This document shows, piece by piece, positions 25,003 through 35,537 of a DNA stretch of 64,000 bases (its first letter is position 1; every line of letters begins with the position of its first letter). The translations under genes were made by a program, and so were the position numbers. Source of the stretch: Microplitis mediator (lineage: Eukaryota; Arthropoda; Insecta; Hymenoptera; Braconidae). The notes under the pieces were generated by a model. It was not told where the DNA came from and ran no database searches. It was given only the letters and a program-made list of their open reading frames with translations. Location: assembly GCF_029852145.1 (NCBI RefSeq), contig NC_079969.1, positions 13,619,465 through 13,683,464 on the forward strand, read 5' to 3'.

Positions 25003-25488
25003 CTATTTTTGATTGTTTTCCAATGTATAGGCAGCGAGTATTGCTCGAGCGGAGCTAGTTGTAGTGACTTCACGGGGGGAGGTGTGAGAGGAAGTGCAGG
25101 AAGGTTCTGGTTGAGGGGACTGGGACTGTATATTCTTCTGAGGAGACTTCCGTTTATGAGAACGTTTTCGTGAGGATGGCCTCAAGGGCGTTGGCGAGGA
25201 ATAATGCTCGGGCTGAGTTGACAATCGTCATTTCCTCAGAGACATTTTTCGTGGTGGGAGTGAATCTTTGTCCTCTGGAATAATAGGGGGTGGTGCTTGC
25301 CCTCCTGAGTTAGTAGCGGGTAGGAAGGAAGTGGTGGAGGAGGGTACAGGTAGCGAGGAAACACGTTGCATTTCTTCCGGTAAATGGGTTGCTAATTGCG
25401 AGAGATATTCTTCAAGTTTTTCTTCTGAGCTAGTTTTGTCTAGTTGTGGAACCGGTCCGAGAATATATTGAAGGTCAAAAGGGTCCAT
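25003..25488 (-). pseudogene. Unrecognised accessory ORF B, about 160 aa, one in-frame stop
   Basis: Starts at the ATG at 25488, 14 bp after the glycoprotein stop. A TGA at 25225-25227 divides it, and the frame continues to 25003. The first half is acidic (residues about 1-45 with LDKTSSEEKLEEYLSQL), the middle is rich in Ser/Pro, and the second half is strongly basic (SSRKRSHKRKSPQKN). Low-complexity Ser/Pro-rich proteins with acidic and basic blocks are common among viral phosphoproteins and assembly factors, but no family can be named. Confidence 0.5.
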
Positions 25489-25502
25489 TATTTCTAAAAC
25501 AG

Positions 25503-27342
25503 TTAAACATTTAGCTCGTGAGCGGCCTGCCTCAAGTAAGTGTAATAAGTTTGTGGTGGTTTGAGTCTTGTAGGTTCAGTGTCTCCTGTGTTATCAACCG
25601 TCGTGGGGGCGGTGGGTGATGATCCCGATGGTTTCTCCTCCAGAGCGGGCTTTCTTGTTCCCAAATGAATGAGCAAGTGTGTCACCGAACTCCACACCGC
25701 TCCGACTAAGTGAATGAACCACCCGTATATCGAATGGAGGGCATAGCCATGGATTACCGTATCCACGGCTAGTTTGACGAAACGAATAATTAACAATAAC
25801 CCGATTATTCCGGCGCTAGCAGTACCAAAAGTTAGAAATGATCCCCATATTTTTACCCAAGCTCCTTCTGCAATCTTCGTCAAGGCATCTTCGTTGAGCA
25901 AATTAACAAAGTTAGCCCCCTGACGTTGGGATGGTTGGCCCGTGATAGTACGGGTTAACGTATTTAATACGGTGGGTCGTTCGGCAGGAAACATTATGCT
26001 AGACCGCAAATTTTTCAAGTCTTCGTAACTATAAATTCCGCTAGTCGCCAGTGAGCTGGGGTTAACGTACGACCAAGTTGCCGTCGTTGCAGGCTTCAGA
26101 TTATCAAGCGCGGCGATAGCTGTCAGTTTTGGGGTGAAAGTATACCAAGAATCAGCCAGCATATACATAGTGGGCAATATCGAATTGCAATTAATTTGGG
26201 TACCAGAGTTTAGTAGGATGTGAGTTCGAAGAGTTAGGAATACACTGGAGTCTTTGTCCTTAGACACCGGTAATTGTTGGTAGCATTCATCTGTGGTTCG
26301 CACCCGTACATTTACCGGTACTCACTTAATTAGATGAATAACTTCTCCAGCTACCACGCCCATATATCTCGGCCCCTTCATTAAATAGTACGCGAATTCG
26401 TCGGGAGTTTGTGTGGCGTGCATCAGGGAGTTCTTTCATATTTGCACTTCCAAATCGCACTTATGCTTCAAAATATCGCGGTAGAGGTGATCTACCTTGG
26501 TTTTAATATGACGTTCAACGTATACGAATTTCGAATTTACGTATGCCATAAGATCAGCGTTTTTGCTGATGGCGGCTTTTTTTCTGGGGAAAACGTTTAC
26601 CTCGGTGTATTCTATAACGAATAGCTGCGAATGCTCTGTTCGTATGAGCTGGTACCCACACAGCGTTTGATGCCCTTTTCGTAGGAACGCGAATGTAACG
26701 TCCCGACTTACCACAGTGTACACTTCTTTGGTCTCTTTATTATGGTTACCTTCATCGATTATTTTCGAGGCGGAGCCGTCATACAAGACTGGGTATCGTT
26801 CAACCACGCAGCCGTCGGTAGGCAAGGGTGACCAAAACGTGTTTCCCGCGTCAATATCAGAACAACTGCCATCGGCTAGTGGACATACAACCCCCGATCG
26901 TAAGAGCACTAGATTTTTTTCCAAGTCCACTTGGGCATAGTAATCCCTCAGTTCGATTGTTGCATATCCCTGCACGTTGTTCCACACTCCGTAGGGGTCT
27001 GCATAAGTTACCCCGTCGCATCCCCCGTTAGTTTCGATTCCTCCCGCCAAAGTTATGCTATGGGACGATGAGGAATTATATCGAACTATAACTATGAAAC
27101 CCGCAATGAGTGATAGTTCGTTTTATGTTTATCTTACATTAAATAACTCTAGTACTCGTATATTCACTCAATTGATGTAATTGGATACGTAACTGAGTTG
27201 TATTTACCTTAGGTTCCGGGATGTTGCATTCACCATCGTTTAGTAATGATAGGGTGGTGACATTTAGACCGGGTCCTCCACAATCATAGCCAATGAGTGC
27301 TCCCACCGGACTCAGCAGCAGCGTGAACCAAAGGGTGAACAT
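25503..27342 (-). pseudogene. Chuvirus-like envelope glycoprotein, broken
   Basis: The start is the ATG at 27342. Residues 1-15 form a signal peptide (FTLWFTLLLSPVGA), followed by a Cys-containing motif beginning IGYDCGG. The first frame ends at 27139, and the gene resumes in another frame at 27050 after a short region with stops. From there it stays in one frame to 25503, broken by TGA codons at 26436-26438 and 26322-26324. The middle part has motifs I associate with chuvirus and related arthropod glycoproteins (GVWNNVQGYATIEL, YVNSKFVYVE, CGYQLIRTEH). Near the C-terminus a hydrophobic segment (SAGIIGLLLIIRFVKLAV) is the likely membrane anchor, followed by a Pro/Thr-rich tail. Such proteins mediate entry in negative-strand RNA viruses and are known as captured envelopes in insect retroelements. 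Total length is about 610 codons, usual for the family. Confidence 0.85.
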
Positions 27343-27456
27343 GGCTTGCCATCCTCGAATACTTGCCGACCGACGTAGCTTATGAATGAACCTTCTATTT
27401 TAATTGGAGACGTTGAGAACACCAACAGCACCCCGTAGATCTTCGTATTCTGATTC

Positions 27457-28209
27457 TCAGGGCGATGGCGGCTCCCGACCTAAGAGTGAAGTTGCTTCTT
27501 CTTGGAACTCCTCCACTATACCCGAGGTATCGGACGAACTGGGTAACAGAGGGAGGGAAGAAGGACCCCTGGGGCGCATCAATTCCGTTCCCGGGCCCAT
27601 GGCCACATAGGTATTGTCTTCTACGCGTAACGAACGAGGAACGTCGTATTCGCTGTTGAGATACCCCGGTGATTCCTTAATCAACCATTTCCTTGCTCGA
27701 TGCACATTATTCAAAGCACAATGATACCTCTTACCCAGTTCCTTACCATGGAAGAAACAATATTTCTCCGCACACGGTAACTGCCCCATGGGAGGCATTT
27801 TGCGCGATAAGTCATTTACCTGCACTCCAGTAATGTCGGTTAAAAATTTGGAAACTTCGGTACCAAATCCGAAAACTTGTGTCGATATTCTAATCAGGTG
27901 ATGCAGGCGCCGATAAGTCAGCTCGAGGTCCATGCCCCTGGTTTCCCAGACCATCCCATGCAGAGCTGTTTTCACGATACTACGCCGGCGAGTTTTATAA
28001 CTTATATTGTATAACGAACACGGATAGTCGACCATCCAATGTTCCTGATTTGCTCGTCCGATGTCGAGTACAGCGATTTCCTTTGGCACCAGTTGCCCCT
28101 AGTCATCCTCAAACCCTTGAACGTCTATCACGATGCATGATTGGTGGGGGTTGTCCCAGACCATATTTTTACGATACGCACCCGTTGACTTATTCTGGTA
28201 TGCGGCCAT
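27457..28209 (-). pseudogene. Accessory ORF A, possible exonuclease-fold protein
   Basis: From the ATG at 28209 the frame runs 250 codons to 27457, with one TAG at 28099-28101 (codon 37). Near the start, CIVIDVQGF followed by PKEIAVLDI resembles the first strand and acidic residue of DnaQ-like exonuclease folds. Later, CAEKYCFFHG and HCALNNVHRARKWL place Cys and His residues much as in Maelstrom-type or related zinc-bound DnaQ proteins. This is a tentative family call from motif shape only. The C-terminal 70 residues are low-complexity Ser/Pro/Glu. It lies 115 bp upstream of the glycoprotein on the same strand. Confidence 0.45.
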
Positions 28210-28739
28210 TTTCCTTTTGTAAATAGATCATGATTTTTCACGTAACGGGCCATTTGTTTGTACGACCGCTCTTAGTGCTATGTGCGAGTGCAGATATGGG
28301 GAACTCTTTCTACATCCCGGGTTTCTTCTCCCCCTCATTTTTTTGGAGAGCAGAGTAAATAAATGAAAGGAAGAAAAAAAAGCCATTCGGCAGCCGAAAT
28401 GGAAGGTAGATTTTCCAATTAATCTATATAAAAAGTTACATAGATACATATCTTGTGATACATGTTAGTGTATAGTCATGACATGAAATTAGGCTCGTTT
28501 TTTTAGAGTCAGGGTTAAAAAAAACAACGACTATTTTCGATAGCAAACTTCAGATAGTTGATTTGACAAAACATTATATAGGTAATGTATCAAACTAACC
28601 TTCACATAAACAAAGTATAGAAAATTTAATTAGTATGAGATCATAATTGTAATTACTATTACGATGGCAAGATCAGATATAATTATAGGATTACAGGTAC
28701 GATTGAAACATCATAAATATTAAAAGAAATACTTTTAAA
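28210..28739. other. Gap between ORF A and inserted repeat
   Basis: No supported gene. The sequence becomes AT-rich after about 28330. It may contain the upstream control region of ORF A in the minus sense. Confidence 0.4.
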
Positions 28740-29750
28740 ATATAAAATAGCTGTGAAATTTACAGGTTATTTTGTTCACAATTTTGTTCACGAAAAAAAA
28801 TTTTTTCCGAAAAACGAAAAAAAAAATAACCCCCCGAATAAAACATAAAAAAAAACATGTAAAAAAATTCTTGTTTGGTCTCGTTTTTTGGAAAATTTTT
28901 TTTTTTCCTCTTTACCTTACATGTACTGAATAACTAACGCAAAAATAAAAGAAAATAAAAAAAAAATTAATTTTTTCATTTTGGTAATGATTACACACAT
29001 TAAGGAACAAAACTTGTTCCTTTAATTGTTTTGTAAAACTTTGAGCAATCGGTCCGGACAAACGGTTCAATGGATCAATCTGAAAATTTTCATGGTTTTT
29101 AGGGGTACATTGAGCTGTAAAATTACCTGGCAACATTATTTTTTTTATCAATATTTGCAGAGTAGCGATGAGTTGACTAAAAAACCAGAAAATGGCCATT
29201 TTTTGTGGGATTTTCAAATGGATATCAAGGATGAATAAAAATTTTTTTTTGAAAAAATCGAAAATGGAGCTTGTAGGGAATCTATTCAAGTTTATTAAAC
29301 TGCCCTTTAAATTACTGTGTGACCATTACTTGCTGAGATATCAATAATCAAAGTCAAAAAGATCCTTTTTCATTTGAAGGCTGATATCTCAGCAGAAAAT
29401 TGTCGTACAGAGAAACAAAAAAAAGCAAATTGTAGCTAAATAAATTTCCTAAACGATCCACGAATTCGTTCTTTTGAAAAAATTTTTCCCGGCCCCGTAG
29501 ACCTAAAAAACAAAACCAAAAAATTTAGAAAAATTTTGTCTTGACCTTTTTCTTATGATTTCGCAAAAACCGTGGTTCGAAAAAATGTTTTGCTGGAATC
29601 TTTAAATTAGAGATTTCAAGCTTCAATTTGCTTTTTTAATTTTTTCGATACGATCATTTTTCACGAAAATACAGCCTTCAAAAAATCACTAAAAAATCTA
29701 TAAAATTTTCTTGTTCCGTTAATTTTTTTGATAAGTGTATATTTATTGAT
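28740..29750 (+). repeat. Dispersed AT-rich repeat inserted between IAP and ORF A
   Basis: About 1 kb shared with other places in the window: 28985-29130 matches 57470-57610 in reverse, 29330-29470 matches 54350-54490 in reverse, and the end matches 1-130. The copies are partial and diverged. It separates two accessory genes of the giant element and is probably a later insertion. Confidence 0.65.
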
Positions 29751-29842
29751 TTATTTTATTATTTTTTTTTTTTTTAATTATTGGTCTTATTTTTATTATG
29801 CGTCACCTTCCCCCTTTTTTTCTGAGGATTTACTTACGTTGA

Positions 29843-30920
29843 TTACGAGATTATAGCGCGGGCCACTAGGACAATATTTTCTCGGCAAACGGCGCAACGA
29901 GTTAGGCTAGGGGCGCACTTAGTACACGCTAACAGGTGACCACATGGTGGGAACACTATTCCCAATTCCTCACATAAACATATTTTACACCGATTTTAAT
30001 CTTCAGCCTCCCATGCTGATTCGATGACCGTTTCCGCGTCGCTTCCCCCTTCGTGACAAGTTTCAAGTTCGCGTTCGCATTCAGACTCGCTAAGTACTTG
30101 CTCTGATGGCTCAGAGTCTTTCCAGGTTACTAATGCGCCCATTTGTTCTTGCACGCGATCAATGGATGCCTGACCTTTCATTGCCCATAACCAATAACAC
30201 TTGTTAAGCCATTTCGCATGCTCGACCCACGGGTCATCTTACCTTATCCAATATTTCAGGCCCCCGCCACAGTGGAAAAACAAGGTCTGATCATTACAAT
30301 TAGTGTATAAGAATCCGGCCTTCGCTAACCGTTCCTTAGACTGGAGGTTAGTGCTAGGCCAGTCGCGAAAACTTTCGAGTCTTTTTTCATAGCTCACACA
30401 CTCGGGGTACATGGGGCCCCTCGGCTTTGCTAAGTTAAGGTTTCCGAGTTTCAGAAACTGTGGAACCTTGGTTGGGGGCTGTTCGACTGAAGAATCGGGA
30501 ACAACAAAATAATTCCCGTCTATGAGAGAACTACCCCCTCCAGGTGGTCCGATTACAGTATGGGACGGGACCGGGATTAGTGTTATGTCGACGATAGGTA
30601 GGGTCTGAACAAACCGACAATCAGGCTGCCAGCGTCGATGGCTGACTACTGGGTCCTCGCTCCCATCTCATCGGCCAATTTGCACTCCGCACTCATAACA
30701 CTACTTGATCTTCGACGCCAATATAAAAGAACCCTGCGGCGGCCAGATCTCGCGGTAACATTGAAGGACCCGCCCAGCCGGTGAAGGTCTTAAGTCGACG
30801 TTGTTCACACGCATATTGAATAAATCGTGGCACTTGAACGTGAGCGTGTGACCCGGTTCCAATGGTTAGAGTCGGAGAAGACGTCATTCGCCCAGGCGAT
30901 TGTTCACGGCTCTGCGACAT
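29843..30920 (-). pseudogene. IAP-like gene: two BIR domains and RING, broken
   Basis: Starts at the ATG at 30920, about 150 bp after the integrase stop. The first BIR (30920 to about 30600) shows FIQYACEQRRLKTFTGWAG, LAAAGFFYIGVEDQVV, then in a shifted frame the CYEC and HRRWQPDC zinc ligands. The frame changes near 30696 and a TGA lies at 30668-30670. The second BIR (about 30400-30195) keeps RLESFRDWP and LAKAGFLY, but its first zinc Cys is Phe (FFHC). A TAA at 30239-30241 cuts it. After another TAA (29996-29998), an intact C3HC4 RING follows (CKICLCEE...CGHLLAC...CAVC), ending at 29843. IAPs bind and ubiquitinate caspases or their regulators. The BIR-BIR-RING layout is that of insect and baculovirus IAPs. 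This copy cannot make a full protein. Confidence 0.88.
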
Positions 30921-31073
30921 TGGTGCTGCAACGATCGTTATGACCACCGTTAATGAATTTGCTAATCCCTTTTCGAAAAGGAAGGAAAAGTAGAGACAAG
31001 GAGGGTGAGGGAAAATGGTTATTATTGTTACTGTGTGTGGTTCGAGTCTTCTTGTTATACTGTATTCTCTTTT

Positions 31074-31952
31074 TTATTCGTCCTCGCTACTATCGCTTTC
31101 TTCGTCGAGGGGCTGTATGTGGGAGTACGCTAACCGGTTAGGATGAATTATTTGAACCTTACGGTCTATTTTCAACTTAACGTTACCATCAGGCATAATC
31201 TCCATTACTTCGTATGGTCCATCATAGGGCAGATGTAACTTGCCCTTTTTGTGCCCCCTTAACAAGAACACATGATCACCAGGATGGAATGAAACGGTAG
31301 TTATATCGCGGTCGTAATATTGTTTTGATCTTTCTTTCGCTAGAACTAAGTTTTCGCGGGCCAATGCTTGAACCTCATGGATTCGTATCGTTAATTCCGT
31401 AATAAAATCTTCATACGTGGGTGCTGGGCCTTTTTTAGCTTTACTGGATGGTAATCGGGCGGCTCGTCCGTATACAAGTTGGAAGGGTTGATAACGAGTT
31501 CCCTCGTGAACGCTAGTATTATATGAGAAGGTGGCTAGTTCTAACCACTCATCCCATTCTTCTTCCTGATTCGCGAATCGCTTGAAGTATTCAACTAGAG
31601 AATGATGAGAACGCTCTAGGGATCCGTTTAACTGTGGATGGAATGCAGTGGTACGGTATCTTTTAATTTTAAATATTTTCACAAACTCTCGCATCAGTTG
31701 ACTTATAAGGTTTGCACTTTGGTCGATGAGGATTGATTTAGGTGGCCCGTATACGCAAATTACACGTTTTGTGAAAGCCTTAGCAATTTGTTCCGACGTC
31801 GTTTTTCTTAACAGGACTGCAATCACCAATTTCGTTAACAAGTCTTGAGCGGTGAGAATATATATGTTACCATTTTTTGTCCTTGTAAGTGGACCGACGA
31901 TATCTATCGCGACCTTATCGAATGCACTTTCCGGAGTATCAGTTATTTGCAT
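31074..31952 (-). CDS. pol: Integrase catalytic core and C-terminal region of pol
   Basis: A 292-residue frame holding the retroviral integrase core. The catalytic acids are present: D17 in VAIDIVGPL, D77 in ILIDQSANL and E113 in NGSLERSHHSL, a DD35E spacing. It continues with the usual Ty3/gypsy post-core region (LELATFSYNTSVHEGT) and a basic C-terminal domain (FHPGDHVFLLRGHKKGKLH). It is joined to the HHCC part at 31943-33076 only through a one-base frameshift near 31953. Integrase inserts the cDNA into the host genome. No 3' LTR follows it; the IAP-like gene does. Confidence 0.93.
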   Translation of the reverse strand: MQITDTPESAFDKVAIDIVGPLTRTKNGNIYILTAQDLLTKLVIAVLLRKTTSEQIAKAFTKRVICVYGPPKSILIDQSANLISQLMREFVKIFKIKRYRTTAFHPQLNGSLERSHHSLVEYFKRFANQEEEWDEWLELATFSYNTSVHEGTRYQPFQLVYGRAARLPSSKAKKGPAPTYEDFITELTIRIHEVQALARENLVLAKERSKQYYDRDITTVSFHPGDHVFLLRGHKKGKLHLPYDGPYEVMEIMPDGNVKLKIDRKVQIIHPNRLAYSHIQPLDEESDSSEDE

Positions 31953-33026
31953 GGATGTTTGGTTTTAACACGCCTTACTTTAGACAACTGACATGACAAG
32001 CAGTTTTGGATGAACTTTTGTATATCCACCTTCATATCCTCCCGGTAATAACGTAGCCAAACACGATTATAAGTCTTGGTGATACCCTTATGTCCTCCGA
32101 TAGCCGAGGCATGGGCTTCAAGGATTCCCTTGCGTTCATTGCGGTCTACGTATTCGACCATACCGAGACATATAATTAGGGTGGTCCCGGTCCCCACGAA
32201 GCAACCGTGTAGTATTGCTGACACTTGATTCCAGGTTTTCCCGTTTATTGTTCGTGACTTAGCTATACTTATTGCTCGTAACTTCAATTTTTCTAACGTA
32301 TTCGTTAGGGCTCTTCGTATCCATTCCCAACTGAGAACCTTTTGCGAGTTTAACACTACCGTGACATGGTGGCGTTTTCCAATCCGTACCAAGGTTATAC
32401 TTTTAGCTTGCAGATTTTTAAAACGAGGCAACGACGACCGTTCGTTCATTCTTCTTGACCCCTCGTCACACGGCTCACCTTCTTCGTTTATAAAATAAAG
32501 ATAATTGTTTCTTTGCATGTAAATATGATCCCGAGTTTCCACCACCCGTCGTGGTATACCCGACCGATTCTTTTTCAAATCTAACGTTTCCTCATTCTCT
32601 TTCCCCAGCTCTGATTCATTTGAACCTTCTTCTTCTGTGTCGTCCCCGTCGTGCTGATCATCGTTTTCCCAGTGGAACCATGTGTTCTCCAAGATCCCGG
32701 GTACGATTTTTCTTGAATAGCGTTGGGGTTGATCCAACTTCATTAATTCTACGGTTTTCATTTCATCCAGGTCTACAAATTTCTTTTTCTTATCCCCGTC
32801 AAAATCTTCGCGCGTATTTCTACTCCGACTTCGCGTTCGCGCGGCAACTGGGATTTCATAGGATTTTGAGGGTTGTGGTTGCTCGATCGATTCGGGCTTA
32901 GCTTTAGCAGCCTGGGCTCGCGTTCTTACCAATATTTGAGGTTCGCGTTTGTCCGTAATTTCGTCTTCGTCCGTTTCACTGTGCTCGGTCGACCTGTCGG
33001 TGAAGGGATGGGGGGGGGGGGGGGGT
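31943..33026 (-). pseudogene. pol: Pol linker and integrase HHCC zinc-binding domain
   Basis: In this frame the polyprotein leaves the RNase H at a C-run (G-run on the plus strand), goes through a long charged linker (about residues 30-200, rich in Glu, Asp, Lys, Arg) and ends with the integrase N-terminal HHCC finger (HASAIGGHKGITKTY...CLSC). The linker is unusually long for Ty3/gypsy. The frame stops at 31943 because of a one-base shift just before the catalytic core. Confidence 0.85.
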
Positions 33027-34157
33027 CCGTGACAATGCGTCTGCGTTAACATTTGTTTTCCCGGCCTTATATACAATCTCGAATTGATATTCCTGTAGCT
33101 TTAGCCTCCATCGAGTTAACCGTGATGTTGGGTCTTTCGCGGTTTGCATCCAGACCAGTGGTTTATAATTCGTTACTAGCTTAAAGGGGCGCCCGTACAA
33201 GTAGGGTCGGAATCGCAATACCGAATGTAATATGGCCAGCGCTTCCTTTTCATACGTACTATATTTCTGTTCGTTTTCGTGTAAAACGCGAGAAGTATAC
33301 TCGACTGGTCTGTCTTTCCCAATGGGTCCTTGACTCAGAATCCCCGCAATAGCGATACCGGACGCGTCAGTCGTCACCACAAAAGATTGAGTCGGGTCAG
33401 GGTATTGGAGGACTGGTTCTTCGCACAGTTTGTCACGTAATGTCTCAAACGCCACTTGTTGACTGTCGCCCCATTCAAAAGCCATATTCTTTTTTAATAA
33501 ATTCGTAAGAGGTTTTGCAATTTGCGAAAATTGATGGATGAAACGCCGATAGTAACCAGCTAATCCTAAAAATTGCCGAATATTTTTTTGAGTTCGTGGT
33601 CGCGAGAAATTCTTTACCGCCGTTATTTTGGACGGGTCGGGCCGTACCCCGTCGGCGGATATTATATGACCTAAGTAGATCACTTCTCTCCGCAAGAATT
33701 CACATTTATCTGGTTGAAGTTTCAAATTAGCTGCCTTAAGACGCTTCATAACTCGTTCTAATTTCAAAGCATGTTCTTCTAGCGAACCTGCATATACAAC
33801 AATATCGTCTAGATAAACAAATACTTCGACTCCCTGTAGTCCCGATGAAACTATGTTCATTATACGTTGGAAGGTAGCGGGTGCTGTTTTGAGCCCAAAG
33901 GGCATTCGCGAAAACTCGAAATGACCGAATGCGGTTGAGAACGCAGTTTTGTGGCGGTCTGCCGGGTCTACCTCGACTTGGTGATAGCCGGACTTTAAAT
34001 CCAACGTGGAGAAATAAATTGCCCCACCTAGTTGTTCTAAAATCTCAGTTATTAGGGGTAACGGCTGCGCATCACCCACGGTTTTTTCATTTAACGGTCG
34101 GAAGTCGAGCACCAACCGGTATTTTTTATTACCTTGCGAATCAGGTTTTTTAGGGAC
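32976..34157 (-). pseudogene. pol: Reverse transcriptase and RNase H of pol
   Basis: The frame from about 34115 gives the RT palm: D39 in STLDLKSGYHQ, SRMPFGLKTAPATFQ, and the catalytic YLDD at residues 101-104. Then come the connection and RNase H, with D250 in TTDASG and E289/E291 in YEKEALAI. The third RNase H acid, normally Asp in a TDHKPL-type motif, is Asn here (VTNYKPL). The domain ends ADALSRTPPPPP at the C-run. Upstream, the frame is interrupted by a TAG at 34158-34160 where the family has Trp, then continues into the RT fingers. RT copies the element RNA into DNA. Confidence 0.93.
33010..33025 (-). repeat. Homopolymer run of 16 G (C on coding strand)
   Basis: The run encodes a Pro stretch and is exactly where the RT-RNase H frame and the integrase frame overlap. 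Reading passes from one to the other by one base across the run. It may be replication slippage, an assembly error or a slippage-type recoding site. Confidence 0.8.
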
Positions 34158-34160
34158 AAT

Positions 34161-35033
34161 CTACACGGCTGTGTTGTACGGTGATACCGACGGTACAATG
34201 ATCCCCTGTTCTTCCAACACCTTCGCTTGTCGATTAATTTCACCCCTTAACGTTTGAGGGTATCGATACTGTCGTGTAAACACTGGTACATCGTCCGTAG
34301 TTTTAATTTTGTGCGTCAGTACGTTGGTGCAACTTAATTTGTCTCCCGGGAGAAAATAACTATTGTGGTGTTCCCAGACATGTTTCAATATACTGTCTTT
34401 TTCTTCCTCATTCATATGATTATGTCTCAACAATTTCATAATGGTTTCAACCCGCTCCTCTTTCAGATTAAATTGTTCACTCTCTCCTAGTAGGTCTGAA
34501 TACTCGTCCCTGTAAGATTTTATTACCCCGGAGGCACCCTCGTTACCGTAAGAGTCCCGGAAGTTTGTGTTAGCTCTGGCGGCATTTTTCTCATTATTGA
34601 CATTTTTAAAATCATACCCGATCTCCCTACGCTCATTATTGGTTCTGCGGACATTCACTTCTCCGAACGCAAGTTCACCATTATTTACGCTTTCAAAATT
34701 ATCGCTTGCTCCCGCTGTACCTTCTCCGCAATTATATTCTCCCAAATAATCACCGAAATTCATACATTTATTATTATTTCTCCCGACAATTACTTTTCCG
34801 ACGGCATGCTCGCCATTAATTAAAGTTTCAAAATTATAACTTGCTCTCGCGGTACTTTTTCCGCAATTATATTCTCTCAAATTATCACCGACATTCACAC
34901 TTTCATTATTATTTCTTTCGACCATTACTTTTCCGACGGCATGTTCGCCATTAATTAAAGTTCCAAAATTATTACTTACGCTCGCGGTACTTTTTCCGCA
35001 ATTATATTCTCCCAAATTATCACCGACATTCAC
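34161..35033 (-). pseudogene. pol: Pol segment: tandem-repeat spacer and RT fingers
   Basis: The C-terminal 110 residues are the N-terminal part of RT (LTHKIKTTDDVPVFTRQYRYP, then KVLEEQGIIVPSVSPYN). The N-terminal half is a spacer made of imperfect 45-residue repeats with the core NLGEYNCGKSTARVSNNFE. It ends at the TAG before the main RT frame. In the usual insect gypsy pol this interval between protease and RT is short and not repetitive. Confidence 0.85.
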
Positions 35034-35165
35034 ACTTTCATTATTATTTCCCTCCGACCATTACTTTTCCGACGGCATGTTCGCCATTTATTAAAGTTTC
35101 AAAATTATTACTTACTCTCGCGGTACTTTTTCCGCAATTATACTCTCCCAAATTTTGAGCAACGC
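34700..35165 (-). repeat. 135-bp in-frame tandem repeat within pol
   Basis: A landmark 'gcaattata' recurs at 34728, 34863, 34998 and 35134. The first two steps are exactly 135 bp, a multiple of three, so the repeat keeps the reading frame and encodes 45-residue units. The last step is 136 bp, because of one extra C near 35050 that also causes the frameshift between neighbouring pol segments. Confidence 0.9.
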
Positions 35166-35531
35166 CTGCGTCTTTCTTGCTGTCATCATTCCAAACAGCA
35201 CTCCCATCGTCAACCGGAAAACCACGGGCGTTTTTATTCTTTTGAGAATTTATTATTCTGACTCTTTTAACGTTTTCGGCATTTTCGCCGCGATAGGAAC
35301 CATGATCGGCATCTTCGCCTATCTCAGAAACGCGAGCCGTATTTTTACTGCAATTATAATAAGTATTTTCATCTTTAATAAAAGCGTCAAAATAATTCAA
35401 CTCTGTATACGGTTCCAGCGTAACGACCGGCACCGCTACTTCTATTTCTTTGGGCGTTGTATTAATTACAAACATGTGTGCTCTCCCATTTCTATTTGTC
35501 ACAAGCGCGTTGCCCAAATAAATCCCTTTAT
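35044..35531 (-). pseudogene. pol: Pol segment between protease and repeat spacer
   Basis: Encodes the conserved gypsy post-protease motif GIYLGNALVTNRNGRAHMF, followed by charged sequence and the first 45-residue repeat. The frame ends near 35044 by a one-base insertion. On its upstream side it is cut by the solo LTR ending at 35538. The preceding part of the same motif (GLYVRVANPE) lies beyond that LTR at 37493-37657. Confidence 0.85.
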
Positions 35532-35537
35532 TAACTA

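Noticed and set aside
23645..31073. Simple integration of a negative-strand RNA virus
   Set aside because: No polymerase (L) gene is seen, and the block starts with an IAP directly behind integrase on the same strand. A retroelement with captured genes fits better, though this alternative is not excluded.
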